Shown in pieces: positions 8,482 through 16,972 of a DNA stretch of 47,980 nucleotides. Both the position numbers and the translations under genes were made by a program. Within the stretch, counting starts at the first letter, position 1; each line of letters opens with the position of its first letter. Under the pieces are notes generated by a model. The model was not told the origin of the DNA, ran no database searches, and saw nothing but the letters and a program-made list of their open reading frames with translations. Location of the stretch: the NCBI GenBank assembly GCA_016869375.1, contig VGEH01000013.1, positions 1 through 47,980 on the forward strand, given 5' to 3'. The DNA is from Alphaproteobacteria bacterium (lineage in GTDB: Bacteria > Pseudomonadota > Alphaproteobacteria > SHVZ01).

Positions 8482-9252
8482 ATGACGCCGCTGATCGGCA
8501 TTCCCGCCGGCGTGAAGACCCAGGACAGCTTTGCCGTTCACACCGTCTCCGAGAAGTACCTGACCGCCGTCGTCGAAGGGGCAGGCGGGCTTCCGGTGAT
8601 CGTGCCGGCGCTCGGTGCCGAGCGCATGGACATGGCCGATCTCTCCCGCAGGCTGGACGGTCTGCTGCTGACCGGCGGCCTGTCCAATGTCGAGCCGCAC
8701 CGCTATGGCGGTGGGCCGAGCCGGTCCGACACGCCGCATGACCGGGCGCGCGACGCGACCGTGCTGCCGCTGATCCGCGCCTGTCTCGACGAAGGCGTTC
8801 CGGTCTTCGCCATCTGCCGCGGTATCCAGGAACTCAACGTCGCCCTCGGCGGCACGTTGCACCAGCATGTGCACGAGGTCGACGGCAAGCACGACCACCG
8901 CTCCGACAAGACCAGGCCTTCGCATGAGCGCTACGGCCATGCGCATCCGGTGACGCTGACGCCGGGCGGCTACCTCGCCCGCGCGCTCGGCGCCACCGAG
9001 GCCAAGGTGAACTCGCTGCACGGACAGGGCATCGACCGGCTGGCGCCGGGCCTGCTTGTCGAGGCGACGGCGCCGGACGGGCTGGTCGAGGCGGTCAGGG
9101 TCGAGGGGCATCCCTTCGCCATTGGCGTGCAGTGGCATGCCGAGTATCCGAGCCTCGCCGATCCCGTCTCCAAGGTGCTGTTCGACGGCTTCGCCAAGGC
9201 GACCCGCGCCCGCGCCGATGCGCGCGTGCGCGCGATCCTGCGCGCGGCCTAG
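8482..9252 (+). CDS. Class I glutamine amidotransferase-like hydrolase (PuuD/peptidase C26 family)
   Basis: This 256-residue enzyme belongs to the gamma-glutamyl-gamma-aminobutyrate hydrolase family. MTPLIGIPAGVK opens the fold, DGLLLTGGLSNVEPHRYGG is the oxyanion region, and the nucleophile is Cys112 in FAICRGIQELN. VQWHAEYPS near the C-terminus supplies the catalytic His and Glu. Family members cut gamma-glutamyl bonds in polyamine breakdown or similar pathways; no other puu genes are present, so the substrate is open. The start at 8482 is chosen because the family N-terminus begins exactly there. Confidence 0.88.
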   Translation: MTPLIGIPAGVKTQDSFAVHTVSEKYLTAVVEGAGGLPVIVPALGAERMDMADLSRRLDGLLLTGGLSNVEPHRYGGGPSRSDTPHDRARDATVLPLIRACLDEGVPVFAICRGIQELNVALGGTLHQHVHEVDGKHDHRSDKTRPSHERYGHAHPVTLTPGGYLARALGATEAKVNSLHGQGIDRLAPGLLVEATAPDGLVEAVRVEGHPFAIGVQWHAEYPSLADPVSKVLFDGFAKATRARADARVRAILRAA

Positions 9253-9264
9253 TCCCGAATCCCC

Positions 9265-10371
9265 ATGCGCTCTTTCGGCGGAAAGGCGGAGGGCGCGCGC
9301 CTCGAGCGCATGAAGGCCTCTCCGCGCTGGACCGGCGAGCGGTTCAGCAACCTGCATCCGATCATCCCCGGCCTTCGCGATCCGACCGCGCAGATGCCGA
9401 CGCTGAAGGACTTCATCTGCGGCGGCGAGCGGCGCGTACCGGCCGGGCCTCTGCCGTCGGTCTCTCCGCTCGACACCTGGACGCGGCGCGCGGAGAGCGG
9501 GCTGCGCGCGACCTGGCTCGGGCATTCCACCGTGCTGATCGAGATCGGCGGGCTGCGCGTGCTCACCGATCCGGTCTGGGGCAATCGCGCCTCGCCCTCG
9601 CGGCTGATCGGGCCCAAGCGCTTCCAGCCGATTCCCGTGCCGCTGCGTCAGATGCCGCCGATCGATCTCGTCGTCATCAGTCACGACCACTACGACCATC
9701 TCGACTATCCGACCATTCGCGAGCTGGCCAAGCGCGACGTGCCCTTCGTCACCTCGCTCGGCGTCGGCGCGCATCTCGAAGCCTGGGGTGTCCCGCCCGA
9801 GCGCATCGTCGAGCTCGACTGGTGGGAGTCGCACGAGATCGGAAGCGTCGCCGTGACAGCCGCGCCGTCGCAGCATTTTTCCGGGCGCGGCCTCAAGAAC
9901 CGCAACTCGACGCTCTGGTCTTCCTTCGTCATCCGCTCCGATCGTCACCGCGTGTTCTTCAGCGGCGACACCGGGCTCACCACCGAGTACGAGACGATCC
10001 GCGACCGCCTCGGCCCCTTCGATCTCGTCATGCTGGAAGTCGGCGGCTGGCTGCCGGCTTGGGGCGACATCCATCTCGGCCCGAAATACGCGCTGGAAGC
10101 GCTGAAGCTTCTCGGCGGCGGCGTCTTCCTTCCGGTGCACTGGGGCACCTTCAGCCTGTCGATGCATGCCTGGGACGAGCCGGCCGAGGAGTTGATCGCG
10201 CTCGCGCCGAAGGCCGGCGCGCATCTGGTGATGCCGCGCCTCGGCGAAGCGATCGAACCGGCGCATGCGGAGCGCGCAGATCCCTGGTGGCGCGGCGTGG
10301 AAACACAGGCGAGCCTGCCGGAAACCGAGATGCCGCCGAACGCGAAAGCCTCTGCCTGGCCGCTCGACTAG
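9265..10371 (+). CDS. MBL-fold metal-dependent hydrolase (NAPE-PLD/UlaG-like)
   Basis: This 368-residue protein is a metallo-beta-lactamase-fold hydrolase. The metal motif H-x-H-x-D-H is SHDHYDHLDYPT. Other ligands are in APSQHFSGRGL, FFSGDTGLT and LPVHWGTFSLSMHAW. The N-terminal region (RWTGERFSNLHP, PTLKDFICGGERR, ATWLGHSTVLIEIGGLRVLTDPVW) is typical of the NAPE-PLD-like branch often annotated as a phospholipase or L-ascorbate lactonase homologue. No signal peptide is evident. It follows the PuuD-like gene by 12 bp and may be cotranscribed. The true substrate is not predictable. Confidence 0.87.
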   Translation: MRSFGGKAEGARLERMKASPRWTGERFSNLHPIIPGLRDPTAQMPTLKDFICGGERRVPAGPLPSVSPLDTWTRRAESGLRATWLGHSTVLIEIGGLRVLTDPVWGNRASPSRLIGPKRFQPIPVPLRQMPPIDLVVISHDHYDHLDYPTIRELAKRDVPFVTSLGVGAHLEAWGVPPERIVELDWWESHEIGSVAVTAAPSQHFSGRGLKNRNSTLWSSFVIRSDRHRVFFSGDTGLTTEYETIRDRLGPFDLVMLEVGGWLPAWGDIHLGPKYALEALKLLGGGVFLPVHWGTFSLSMHAWDEPAEELIALAPKAGAHLVMPRLGEAIEPAHAERADPWWRGVETQASLPETEMPPNAKASAWPLD

Positions 10372-10381
10372 GCGATCCGGC

Positions 10382-10921
10382 CTACGGGCGCGCAGGCGCT
10401 GTCGTCGATGAAACGAACCCCAGGCTCGCCACCGGCGGTCCGTAGGCGTACCAGCCATATTCGTTGGCGGCATGAAGGGTCGCGTCGACGACGTTGCTCG
10501 CCATCGCGAAGGCGAGGTTGGCCGACGCCGTAGCGCCGAAGGCATAGGCCAGCGCCAGGTTTCGTACGGTGCTCACGACCCGGTATATCAGCACCTTCCC
10601 GACGCCGACCTCGAGCACCTCATCGGCGCTTTCGGGCGGAAAATAGACGTTCCAGATCGTCTCATGCGCGAAGTAGGCGGCTGCCGCGGTGGTCACGTTG
10701 ACGGCAGTGAAGACCCCGGTCGCCGCCACGCCCGCGCCGCCGACCACCCATGCATAGAGCGGTATGTCGGCAAGGTTGGCCATCGTCTCGTAGGTGATGG
10801 TCTTGTAGAGCGAATAGGTCCAGACCGAGAGCGGCTCCTCCTCCGCCAAGGCTGGTCGCGTCGAGACACAGAAGAGCAGGACCGCCGCGATCGCGACGGC
10901 GCGTCGAAGACTAGCCGCCAT
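10382..10921 (-). CDS. Membrane protein with two DUF2061-like modules
   Basis: This 179-residue protein starts MAASLRRAVAIAAVLLFCVSTRPALA, which looks like a signal peptide or first membrane segment. Two similar hydrophobic modules follow. The first runs from KTITYETMANLADIPLYAW to YFAHETIWNVYF, close to the DUF2061 pattern (KTITYR ... HERxWN). The second runs from LIYRVVSTVRNLALAYAFG to AANEYGW and has the same layout. The function of DUF2061 is unknown. The start overlaps the end of the upstream sorbosone dehydrogenase-like gene by 11 bp, so the two are coupled. Confidence 0.65.
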   Translation of the reverse strand: MAASLRRAVAIAAVLLFCVSTRPALAEEEPLSVWTYSLYKTITYETMANLADIPLYAWVVGGAGVAATGVFTAVNVTTAAAAYFAHETIWNVYFPPESADEVLEVGVGKVLIYRVVSTVRNLALAYAFGATASANLAFAMASNVVDATLHAANEYGWYAYGPPVASLGFVSSTTAPARP

Positions 10922-12134
10922 AGCTGACGCGCCAGATCGTCTTGCCGGTATCGTCGGTGACGAGAAGGCTGCCATCGGGCATCTCGGCGATGCCGGCGGG
11001 GCGGCCCCAGACTTCGGCGCGGTCGCTGCCGCCGACGCGGAAGCCGTCCAGGAAGATCTCGTAGCCATCCTCCGGCTTGCCGTCGCGGATCTTCACGCGC
11101 GCGACCTGGTAGCCCACCGGCTTGCCCGAGTTCCACGAGCCGCGCAGCGTGACGAAGGCATCGCCACGATACTCGGCCGGGAACTGAGCGCCCTGATAGA
11201 AGATCAAGCCGATCGGCGCCGAGTGAGACTGGAACAGCGTGTCCGGGACCACCGCCTGCCGCACGAGATCGGGGCGGCGCTCGGCATAGTTCGGCTGCGG
11301 GTTTTGGCCGATATAGGAATAGGGCCAGCCATAGAAGGCGCCCAACTTCACCTCGGTGAAGTAGTCGGGCACGAGCCCGTCGCCGAGCCCGTCGCGCTCG
11401 TTGATCGCGGCGAAGAGGCGATTGCTGCCCGGCAGGAAGGCGATGCCGACGGCGTTGCGCAGGCCGGAGGCATAGGTCGCCTGCGCGCGCGCTGCCCCCG
11501 AGGGCCCGTCGATGCGGAAGGACTGGATCGTCGCGCGCGGCGACGGCTCCTCGCCGATATTGCCGGCCGAGCCGATCGAGACGAAAAGCTGGCTGCCATC
11601 CGCCGAGATCGCGACATTGCGCGTCCAGTGACCATTGCCCGGGCCGATGGCGCCGTCCGCCGTCACCTTCTCGATCGGCCCGCGCGGCTTGAGATCGCCC
11701 GGCTGATAGGGCACACGCCAGACGCGCACGGTGTCGGCGAAGTAGAGATAGCCGCCATGAATGGCGAGGCCGTGCGGACGGTCGAGATCCTCGATGAAGG
11801 GCTGCACGAAGTCGGCGCGGCCATCGCCGTCGGTGTCGCGCAGCAGCGTGATCTGGTCCTCCGACGGCTCGGCCAGCAGCACGTCGCCATTCGCCGCGGC
11901 GATCAGGTGCCGCGGATGTTCGAGCCCGGCGCGGAACAGCGTGACCTTGAACCCGGGCGGCGCCTTCGGCATCGCATCCGGCTGGCGCGTGACGACACGC
12001 GGCGCATTGCTGACCGAGCGCGTCGCATAAGGCTGCGGCATGTCGGAGGGCGTCAGGCGGATCTTGTCGCCGACCTCGGCCGAAGCGGCCGAGGCAACGA
12101 GCAGCAGGCAGGCAGCGATCCGGATCGACGTCAT
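10911..12134 (-). CDS. Sorbosone dehydrogenase-like PQQ beta-propeller protein
   Basis: This 407-residue exported protein (signal peptide MTSIRIAACLLLVASAASA) belongs to the PQQ-dependent aldose/sorbosone dehydrogenase family. Blade motifs include HPRHLIAAANGDVLLAEPSEDQI, RPHGLAIHGGYLYFADT, SIGSAGNIGEEPSPRATI, GLRNAVGIAFLPGSNRLF, and GAFYGWPYSYIGQNPQPNY. These are typical of the soluble glucose or sorbosone dehydrogenases that oxidise sugars in the periplasm with PQQ. No pqq genes are in the window. A gene for a DUF2061-like membrane protein overlaps its 3' end. The start at 12134 is chosen for the signal peptide. Confidence 0.88.
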   Translation of the reverse strand: MTSIRIAACLLLVASAASAEVGDKIRLTPSDMPQPYATRSVSNAPRVVTRQPDAMPKAPPGFKVTLFRAGLEHPRHLIAAANGDVLLAEPSEDQITLLRDTDGDGRADFVQPFIEDLDRPHGLAIHGGYLYFADTVRVWRVPYQPGDLKPRGPIEKVTADGAIGPGNGHWTRNVAISADGSQLFVSIGSAGNIGEEPSPRATIQSFRIDGPSGAARAQATYASGLRNAVGIAFLPGSNRLFAAINERDGLGDGLVPDYFTEVKLGAFYGWPYSYIGQNPQPNYAERRPDLVRQAVVPDTLFQSHSAPIGLIFYQGAQFPAEYRGDAFVTLRGSWNSGKPVGYQVARVKIRDGKPEDGYEIFLDGFRVGGSDRAEVWGRPAGIAEMPDGSLLVTDDTGKTIWRVSYGG

Positions 12135-12192
12135 GGCCGGCCTCCCGAAGATCGGATGCCCGAGTATCGTCCCTTCAGCGCTAAGACACGCA

Positions 12193-13389
12193 TCAACCCT
12201 GCATGAGCGCGGCAACGCCGGGCAGCGTCTTGCCTTCAAGCCATTCGAGGAAGGCGCCGCCCGCGGTCGAGATATAGCTGAACTTCTCCTCGACGCCGGC
12301 GGCGGCCAGCGCCGCCACCGTGTCGCCGCCGCCGCCGACCGAGCTGAGCTTGCCGGCCGTGGTGAGATCGGCCGCTTCGCGCGCGACCTTCATCGTCGCG
12401 GCATCGAAGGGCTTTGTCTCGAAGGCGCCGAGCGGGCCGTTCCACACCAGCGTCCTGCACTCGGCGAGGGCCTTGGCGAGCGCGTCGGCGCTCTTCGGCC
12501 CCACATCGAGGATCATCTGGTCGGCCGGCACCGCATCGATCGCGACGGTCTTCGTCGCCACGCCCTCCTTGAGCTCGGCTGCGACCACGGCGTCGACCGG
12601 AAGCAGGATACGGCAGTTGCGCGCTTCGGCCTTCTTCATGATCTCGCGCGCGGTGTCCGCCATGTCGCGCTCGGCAAGCGACTTGCCGATGGCGACGCCC
12701 TTGGCGGCGAGGAAGGTGTTGGCCATGCCGCCGCCGATCGCCAGCACATCGACCTTGCCGACGAGGTTGCCGAGCAGGTCGAGCTTGGTCGAGATCTTGG
12801 CGCCGCCGACGATCGCGGCGAGCGGGCGCTGCGGATTCTCGAGGCCCTTCGACAGCGCCTCCAGCTCAGCCTGCATCAGGCGGCCGGCCGCAGCCGGGCG
12901 GCGCCGCGCCAGCGCGTCGATCGAGGCATGTGCGCGATGCGCCGCCGAGAAGGCATCGTCGACATAAAGATCGCCGAGTTTTGCCAGCGCATCGGCGAAG
13001 CCCGCGTCGTTGGCTTCCTCCTGTTTGTGGAAGCGGAGATTTTCCAGCAGCGCGATGTCGCCATCCGTCAGCGACGCGACGACCTTCTCGGCCTCAGGCC
13101 CGATGCAGTCGGCAGCGAAGGCGACGGGCTTGCCCAGCGCCTTCGACAACGGCGCCACCAGATGCTTCAGCGAATTCGCCTCGTCCGGCCCGCCCTTGGG
13201 CCGGCCGAAATGCGAGAGCACGACGACGCGGGCACCCTTGCCGGCGAGCTCGGTCAGGGTCGGCGCCAGGCGGTCGATGCGAGTCGTGTCGGTGACCTTG
13301 CCATCCTTCATCGGCACGTTGAGATCCGCGCGAACCAGTACGCGCTGTCCCTTCACCTGGAGATCGTCGAGTGTCTTGAAGCGGGGCAT
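12193..13389 (-). CDS. pgk: Phosphoglycerate kinase
   Basis: This 398-residue enzyme transfers phosphate between 1,3-bisphosphoglycerate and ADP in glycolysis and gluconeogenesis. Hallmarks are [14 protein letters not shown] and [13 protein letters not shown] in the substrate-binding N-domain, [14 protein letters not shown] at the hinge, and [11 protein letters not shown] in the nucleotide-binding C-domain. Length is normal. Unlike in many alphaproteobacteria, gap and fba are not adjacent. The sorbosone dehydrogenase-like gene starts 58 bp downstream on the same strand. Confidence 0.97.
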   Translation of the reverse strand: MPRFKTLDDLQVKGQRVLVRADLNVPMKDGKVTDTTRIDRLAPTLTELAGKGARVVVLSHFGRPKGGPDEANSLKHLVAPLSKALGKPVAFAADCIGPEAEKVVASLTDGDIALLENLRFHKQEEANDAGFADALAKLGDLYVDDAFSAAHRAHASIDALARRRPAAAGRLMQAELEALSKGLENPQRPLAAIVGGAKISTKLDLLGNLVGKVDVLAIGGGMANTFLAAKGVAIGKSLAERDMADTAREIMKKAEARNCRILLPVDAVVAAELKEGVATKTVAIDAVPADQMILDVGPKSADALAKALAECRTLVWNGPLGAFETKPFDAATMKVAREAADLTTAGKLSSVGGGGDTVAALAAAGVEEKFSYISTAGGAFLEWLEGKTLPGVAALMQG

Positions 13390-13418
13390 GGGTCTTTCCG
13401 GAGAGAGCGAGGGAGTGG

Positions 13419-13521
13419 AAGAGGCCCCCTCCCTAGCCCTCCCTGCTCCGCAGGGAGAGGGAACACGAAGTCGAGTCCTCTCTCCCTGCGGAGCAGGGAG
13501 AGGTCTAGGGAGGGGCCTCTT
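13419..13521. repeat. Extragenic palindromic repeat, copy 1 (two inverted ~50 bp monomers)
   Basis: An outer inverted repeat (AAGAGGCCCC at 13419-13428; GGGGCCTCTT at 13512-13521) encloses two monomers of about 50 bp facing each other. Each contains CTCCCTGC..GCAGGGAG, a small hairpin of its own. The same monomer occurs twice at 39713-39818 in the opposite relative orientation. It lies in the 5' intergenic gap between pgk and the MFS gene, which are divergent. It resembles REP/BIME elements. Confidence 0.8.
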
Positions 13522-13600
13522 AATAGCCGGCTCACCCGCACTCGTGCCAGCCGATACCTGACAGGACGGTGGCAGGGACAGCCGCTATCCTCGGCGCCCG

Positions 13601-14809
13601 ATGGCCAATCCCTATGGCGTCCTCTTCCGCGACCCCGCCTTCCGACGCTTCGGGCTCGGGTTCCTGGTCTCGGTCATCGGCGACGAGCTGACCCGGGTCG
13701 CCTTCGTCTGGTTCGTCTACGAAAAGACCGGCTCGGCCGAGGCGCTCGGCCTGCTGATGCTCTGCTTCACCGGGCCGATCGTGGTCGGCGGCTTCGTCGC
13801 CGGCTGGCTGCTCGACCGCTTCGACCGCCGGCAGGTGATGATGATCGACAACCTGGTGCGCGGCCTCTTCCTCGCGCTGATCCCGGTCCTGCATTTCCTG
13901 GGCGCGCTCGAGGTCTGGCACGTCTATGTCGCCGCAGCCGTCCACGGCCTCCTCTTGATGATTTCGCTCGCCGGCACGCCGACGATGATCCTGGCGCTTG
14001 TGCCGAAGGAGCATCTGGCGACGGCGAATGCGCTCGAGACCCTGGGATATTCGGTTGCCGGCGTGCTCGGTCCGGCGCTCGCCGGCATCCTGGTCGCCAC
14101 CATCGGCGCGCCGGCGACGGTGCTGCTCGATGTCGTCTCCTACCTGCTTTTCGCGCTGGTCCTGCTGCGCCTCAGGCTCGCCTTGCCGGCGCCGGCGAAG
14201 AGGACCGCCGCGCCGATCGGCGCCGCCGTGCGCCTGCTGTTCGGAAATCCTGTTCTGACGTCCACCACCTTCATGTTCCTGGCCTTCAACATCCTGACCG
14301 GCAGCATCCCGGTATGGCTGCCTATCCATGTCGAGACCTCGCTGGGCGGCGGGCCCGAGCTCTACGGTGCGCTCCTCAGCATCGCCTTCGCCGGGCAGGT
14401 CGCGACGACGCTGCTCGTCGGACAGCTCGGCGCGCGCGTGCCTCTGGGGCTCGGCATCGCCATCGCCCAGACGCTCTCAGGCGCCCTGATGATCCTCGTC
14501 GTCTTCGGCTCGAGCGCGATCGCGGCCGGCATCATCCTCTTTCTCTTCGGCATTGTCGTGGCGCCGCTGACGCCCTGGGCGCAGACGCTGCGCATGGCGA
14601 TCATCCCCGAGGAAATGCGAGGCCGCGCCTTCGCGCTGCTCCGCATGCTGATGCAGTCCGGCCGCCCGATCGGCGGCGCGCTCGCAGGCTTGGTGCTGCC
14701 GGCGCTCGGCGTCGCCGGCACCGTCATGCTGGTAGGCGCCGCGGCGATGGCCGGCGGCATCGCCGGGTTGCTGACCAGGCCGCTCAGGGACGCTGGCCGG
14801 CCCGACTAG
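13601..14809 (+). CDS. MFS transporter (drug-efflux-like, 12 TM)
   Basis: This 402-residue membrane protein has about 12 predicted membrane segments in the major facilitator layout. It starts ANPYGVLFRDPAFRRFGLGFLVS. The loop after TM2 reads GWLLDRFDRRQVMMIDNLVRG, the G-x-x-x-D-R-x-x-R-R motif A. TM4-5 contain SLAGTPTMILALVPKEHLATANAL and SVAGVLGPALAGIL, the pattern of MFS_3/enterobactin-exporter-like proteins. The substrate is unknown. Its stop abuts the stop of the ABC permease gene on the other strand with no gap. Confidence 0.85.
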   Translation: MANPYGVLFRDPAFRRFGLGFLVSVIGDELTRVAFVWFVYEKTGSAEALGLLMLCFTGPIVVGGFVAGWLLDRFDRRQVMMIDNLVRGLFLALIPVLHFLGALEVWHVYVAAAVHGLLLMISLAGTPTMILALVPKEHLATANALETLGYSVAGVLGPALAGILVATIGAPATVLLDVVSYLLFALVLLRLRLALPAPAKRTAAPIGAAVRLLFGNPVLTSTTFMFLAFNILTGSIPVWLPIHVETSLGGGPELYGALLSIAFAGQVATTLLVGQLGARVPLGLGIAIAQTLSGALMILVVFGSSAIAAGIILFLFGIVVAPLTPWAQTLRMAIIPEEMRGRAFALLRMLMQSGRPIGGALAGLVLPALGVAGTVMLVGAAAMAGGIAGLLTRPLRDAGRPD

Positions 14810-15970
14810 CTACTTGTACGGGTCCGCCGCATCTCGTAACCCGTCGCCCAAAAAATTGAAGGCGAGCACGGTGACGATGACCGGGATCACCGGGATCATC
14901 AGCCAGGGATAAAGCGCGACCACGTTGATGTTCTGCGCCTCGTTGAGCAGCACGCCCCAGCTGGTGATCGGCGGACGGAGTCCGAGTCCCAGGAACGACA
15001 GCGCAGTCTCACCGAGGATCATGCCGGGGATCGAGAGCGTGGCCGACGCGATCAGGTGGCTGGTGAAGCTCGGCATCAGGTGGCGGAAGATCACGCGGCT
15101 CGGCTTGGCGCCCATCAGCACGGCGGCGGTGCAGAAATCCTCCTCGCGCAAGGCCAGCAGCTTGGAACGAACCGAGCGTGCGAGGCCGGTCCAGTCGAGC
15201 AAGCCCAAGATGATCGTGATGCCGAAATAGATCAGCACGGGGCTCCAATCGACCGGGAGTGCTGCCGACAGCGCCATCCACAGCGGCAGCTCAGGGAACG
15301 ACCGGATGCATTCGATGATGCGCTGGACGATCGCGTCGGTCCAGCCGCCGTAGTAGCCGGCAAGCCCGCCGACGACGATGCCGAGCACGAAGGAGATGGT
15401 GATGCCGATCAGGCCGACGGTCAGGGATATGCGCGTGCCGTAGAGGATGCGCGAGAGCATGTCGCGGCCGAGCCGGTCGGTGCCGAGCCAGAAGAACTCG
15501 CCGCCCTCCGCCGGGCAGACGACATGAAACGACATCGGGATCATGCCCCAGAAATTGTAGTCGTCGCCCGAGCAGAAGAAGCGGAGCTTCTGCACCTTGC
15601 TGTGATCGTCGGTGTACTCACGCTTCAGATTCTCCATGTTGAGGCGGTAGCTGTAGCCGTAGACGAACGGCCCGACGAACTTGCCTTCATGGAAGAAGCG
15701 CACCTCCTGCGGCGGCGCGAAGAGATGGTCGGTGTGACGCGTCGCCAGCGCATAGGGCGCCAGCATCTCGGTGATCAGGATCGAGGCGTATGCCGCGATC
15801 AGGATGATGCCGGAGACGACGGCGAGGTGATGCCGGCGGAGCTTCCGCCACACCATCTGCCATTGCGACGCCATGTAGTAGCGTTCCTGCTCCGGCGTCA
15901 GCGTCTCGTCGGTCGCCGGGTTGAACGGCGTCCGGCTGACGAAATGCTCAAGCGGCGGCTGCGCGGTCAT
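14810..15970 (-). CDS. Peptide ABC transporter permease (DppC/YejE type)
   Basis: This 386-residue inner-membrane permease has one N-terminal membrane helix (LAVVSGIILIAAYASIL), a periplasmic insert of about 110 residues, then WLGTDRLGRDMLSRILYGTRIS, the classic start of the DppC-type core. The EAA coupling loop is in AAVLMGAKPSRVIFRHLMPS. The C-terminus has GETALSFLGLGLRPPITSWG and FNFLGDGLRDAADP. The long insert resembles YejE-type subunits. It overlaps the other permease gene by 4 bp (ATGA) and is the last gene of the peptide-transport operon. Confidence 0.9.
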   Translation of the reverse strand: MTAQPPLEHFVSRTPFNPATDETLTPEQERYYMASQWQMVWRKLRRHHLAVVSGIILIAAYASILITEMLAPYALATRHTDHLFAPPQEVRFFHEGKFVGPFVYGYSYRLNMENLKREYTDDHSKVQKLRFFCSGDDYNFWGMIPMSFHVVCPAEGGEFFWLGTDRLGRDMLSRILYGTRISLTVGLIGITISFVLGIVVGGLAGYYGGWTDAIVQRIIECIRSFPELPLWMALSAALPVDWSPVLIYFGITIILGLLDWTGLARSVRSKLLALREEDFCTAAVLMGAKPSRVIFRHLMPSFTSHLIASATLSIPGMILGETALSFLGLGLRPPITSWGVLLNEAQNINVVALYPWLMIPVIPVIVTVLAFNFLGDGLRDAADPYK

Positions 15971-16964
15971 CGCGTCGCTCCGCCCTGGAGACGGATGCGC
16001 GGATCGAGCGCGGCCAGCGCCAGATCCGAGAGGAAGACGCCGATCACGGTCAGGACCGCGAGGAACATGAGGAAGGAGCCGGCGAGATAGGTGTCCTGCG
16101 CCTGCAGCGCGCGCAGCAGCATCGGCCCGGTCGTCGGCAGGTTCATGACGATGGAGACCACCGCTGCGCCCGAGATGATCGAGGGCAGGATGCCGCCGAT
16201 ATCGCTGATGAACGGGTTCAGCGACATGCGGAGTGGATACTTCACCAGCGCCCGGAAGGGCGGCATGCCCTTGGCGCGTGCCGTCACGTAGTACTGCTTC
16301 TGCAGCTCATCCAGCAGGTTGGCACGAAGCCGCCGGATCATGCCGGCGGTGCCCGAGGCACCTATCACCAGGGTCGGGACCCACAGATGCGCCAGGACCG
16401 ACATGAACTTGTCCCAGCTCCACGGCGCGTCGAGGAAACGGTCGTCCATGAGGCCGCCGATCGAGGTGCCGAAGACGACGTTGGCGAAGTAGAGCAGTAC
16501 CAGCGCCAGCAGGAAGTTCGGCGTCGCGAGGCCGAGGAAGCCCAGCAGCGTGAGGCCGTGATCGGTCCAGGAGTACTGGTGCGTCGCCGAGTAGATCGCG
16601 ATCGGGAAGCTGACGATCCAGGTGAAGAGGATGGTGGCGACCGAGACGATGACGGTGAGCCAGAGCTTGTCGCCGACGACCTTGGTCACCGGCAGCTGGA
16701 ACTCGAAGGAGTAGCCGAAGTCCCCCGCAGCATGCCGAGGATCCAGTGGAAATACTGCTCCACCGGCGAGCGGTCGAGGCCGTATTGCTGGCGCAGGAAC
16801 TCGATCTTCGCCATGTCGACGGATTCGCCCTGGCTCTGCAGCTCGGCGATATGCGTCGACAGGAAGTCTCCCGGCGGCAGCTGCATGATCAGGAAGGTGA
16901 TGGCGCTGATCGCGATCAGCGTCGGGATCATCACCAGGATGCGATGGATGACGTAGCCGAACAT
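15967..16964 (-). pseudogene. Peptide ABC transporter permease (DppB/YejB type), frameshifted
   Basis: The first part (16964 down to about 16727) encodes MFGYVIHRILVMIPTLIAIS through FHWILGMLR, the normal DppB start. The frame then breaks at the run of five C at 16722-16726 (G on the coding strand). One extra base there would restore GDFGYSFEFQLPVTKVVG and the rest of the permease, including ARAKGMPPFRALVKYPLR and the C-terminal helices to the stop at 15967. Both halves are otherwise intact, so this is either a homopolymer sequencing error or a recent mutation. As written, only 92 residues would be made. The gene starts 9 bp downstream of the substrate-binding protein gene. Confidence 0.85.
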
Positions 16965-16972
16965 TCAGGCGT

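Noticed and set aside
8356..10545. A 729-codon open frame on the minus strand opposite the PuuD-like and MBL genes
   Set aside because: Its translation is Arg/Ala/Gly/Asp-rich with no family features, and the plus strand has two convincing enzymes there. High GC leaves long antisense frames open.
12040..14859. A 939-codon plus-strand frame across pgk and the MFS gene
   Set aside because: It runs antisense to pgk and out of frame with the MFS gene; its composition is that of a shadow frame.
16722..16726. Programmed ribosomal frameshifting in the permease gene
   Set aside because: There is no slippery heptamer followed by a pseudoknot, and permeases of this family are not known to use it; an indel is the simpler explanation.
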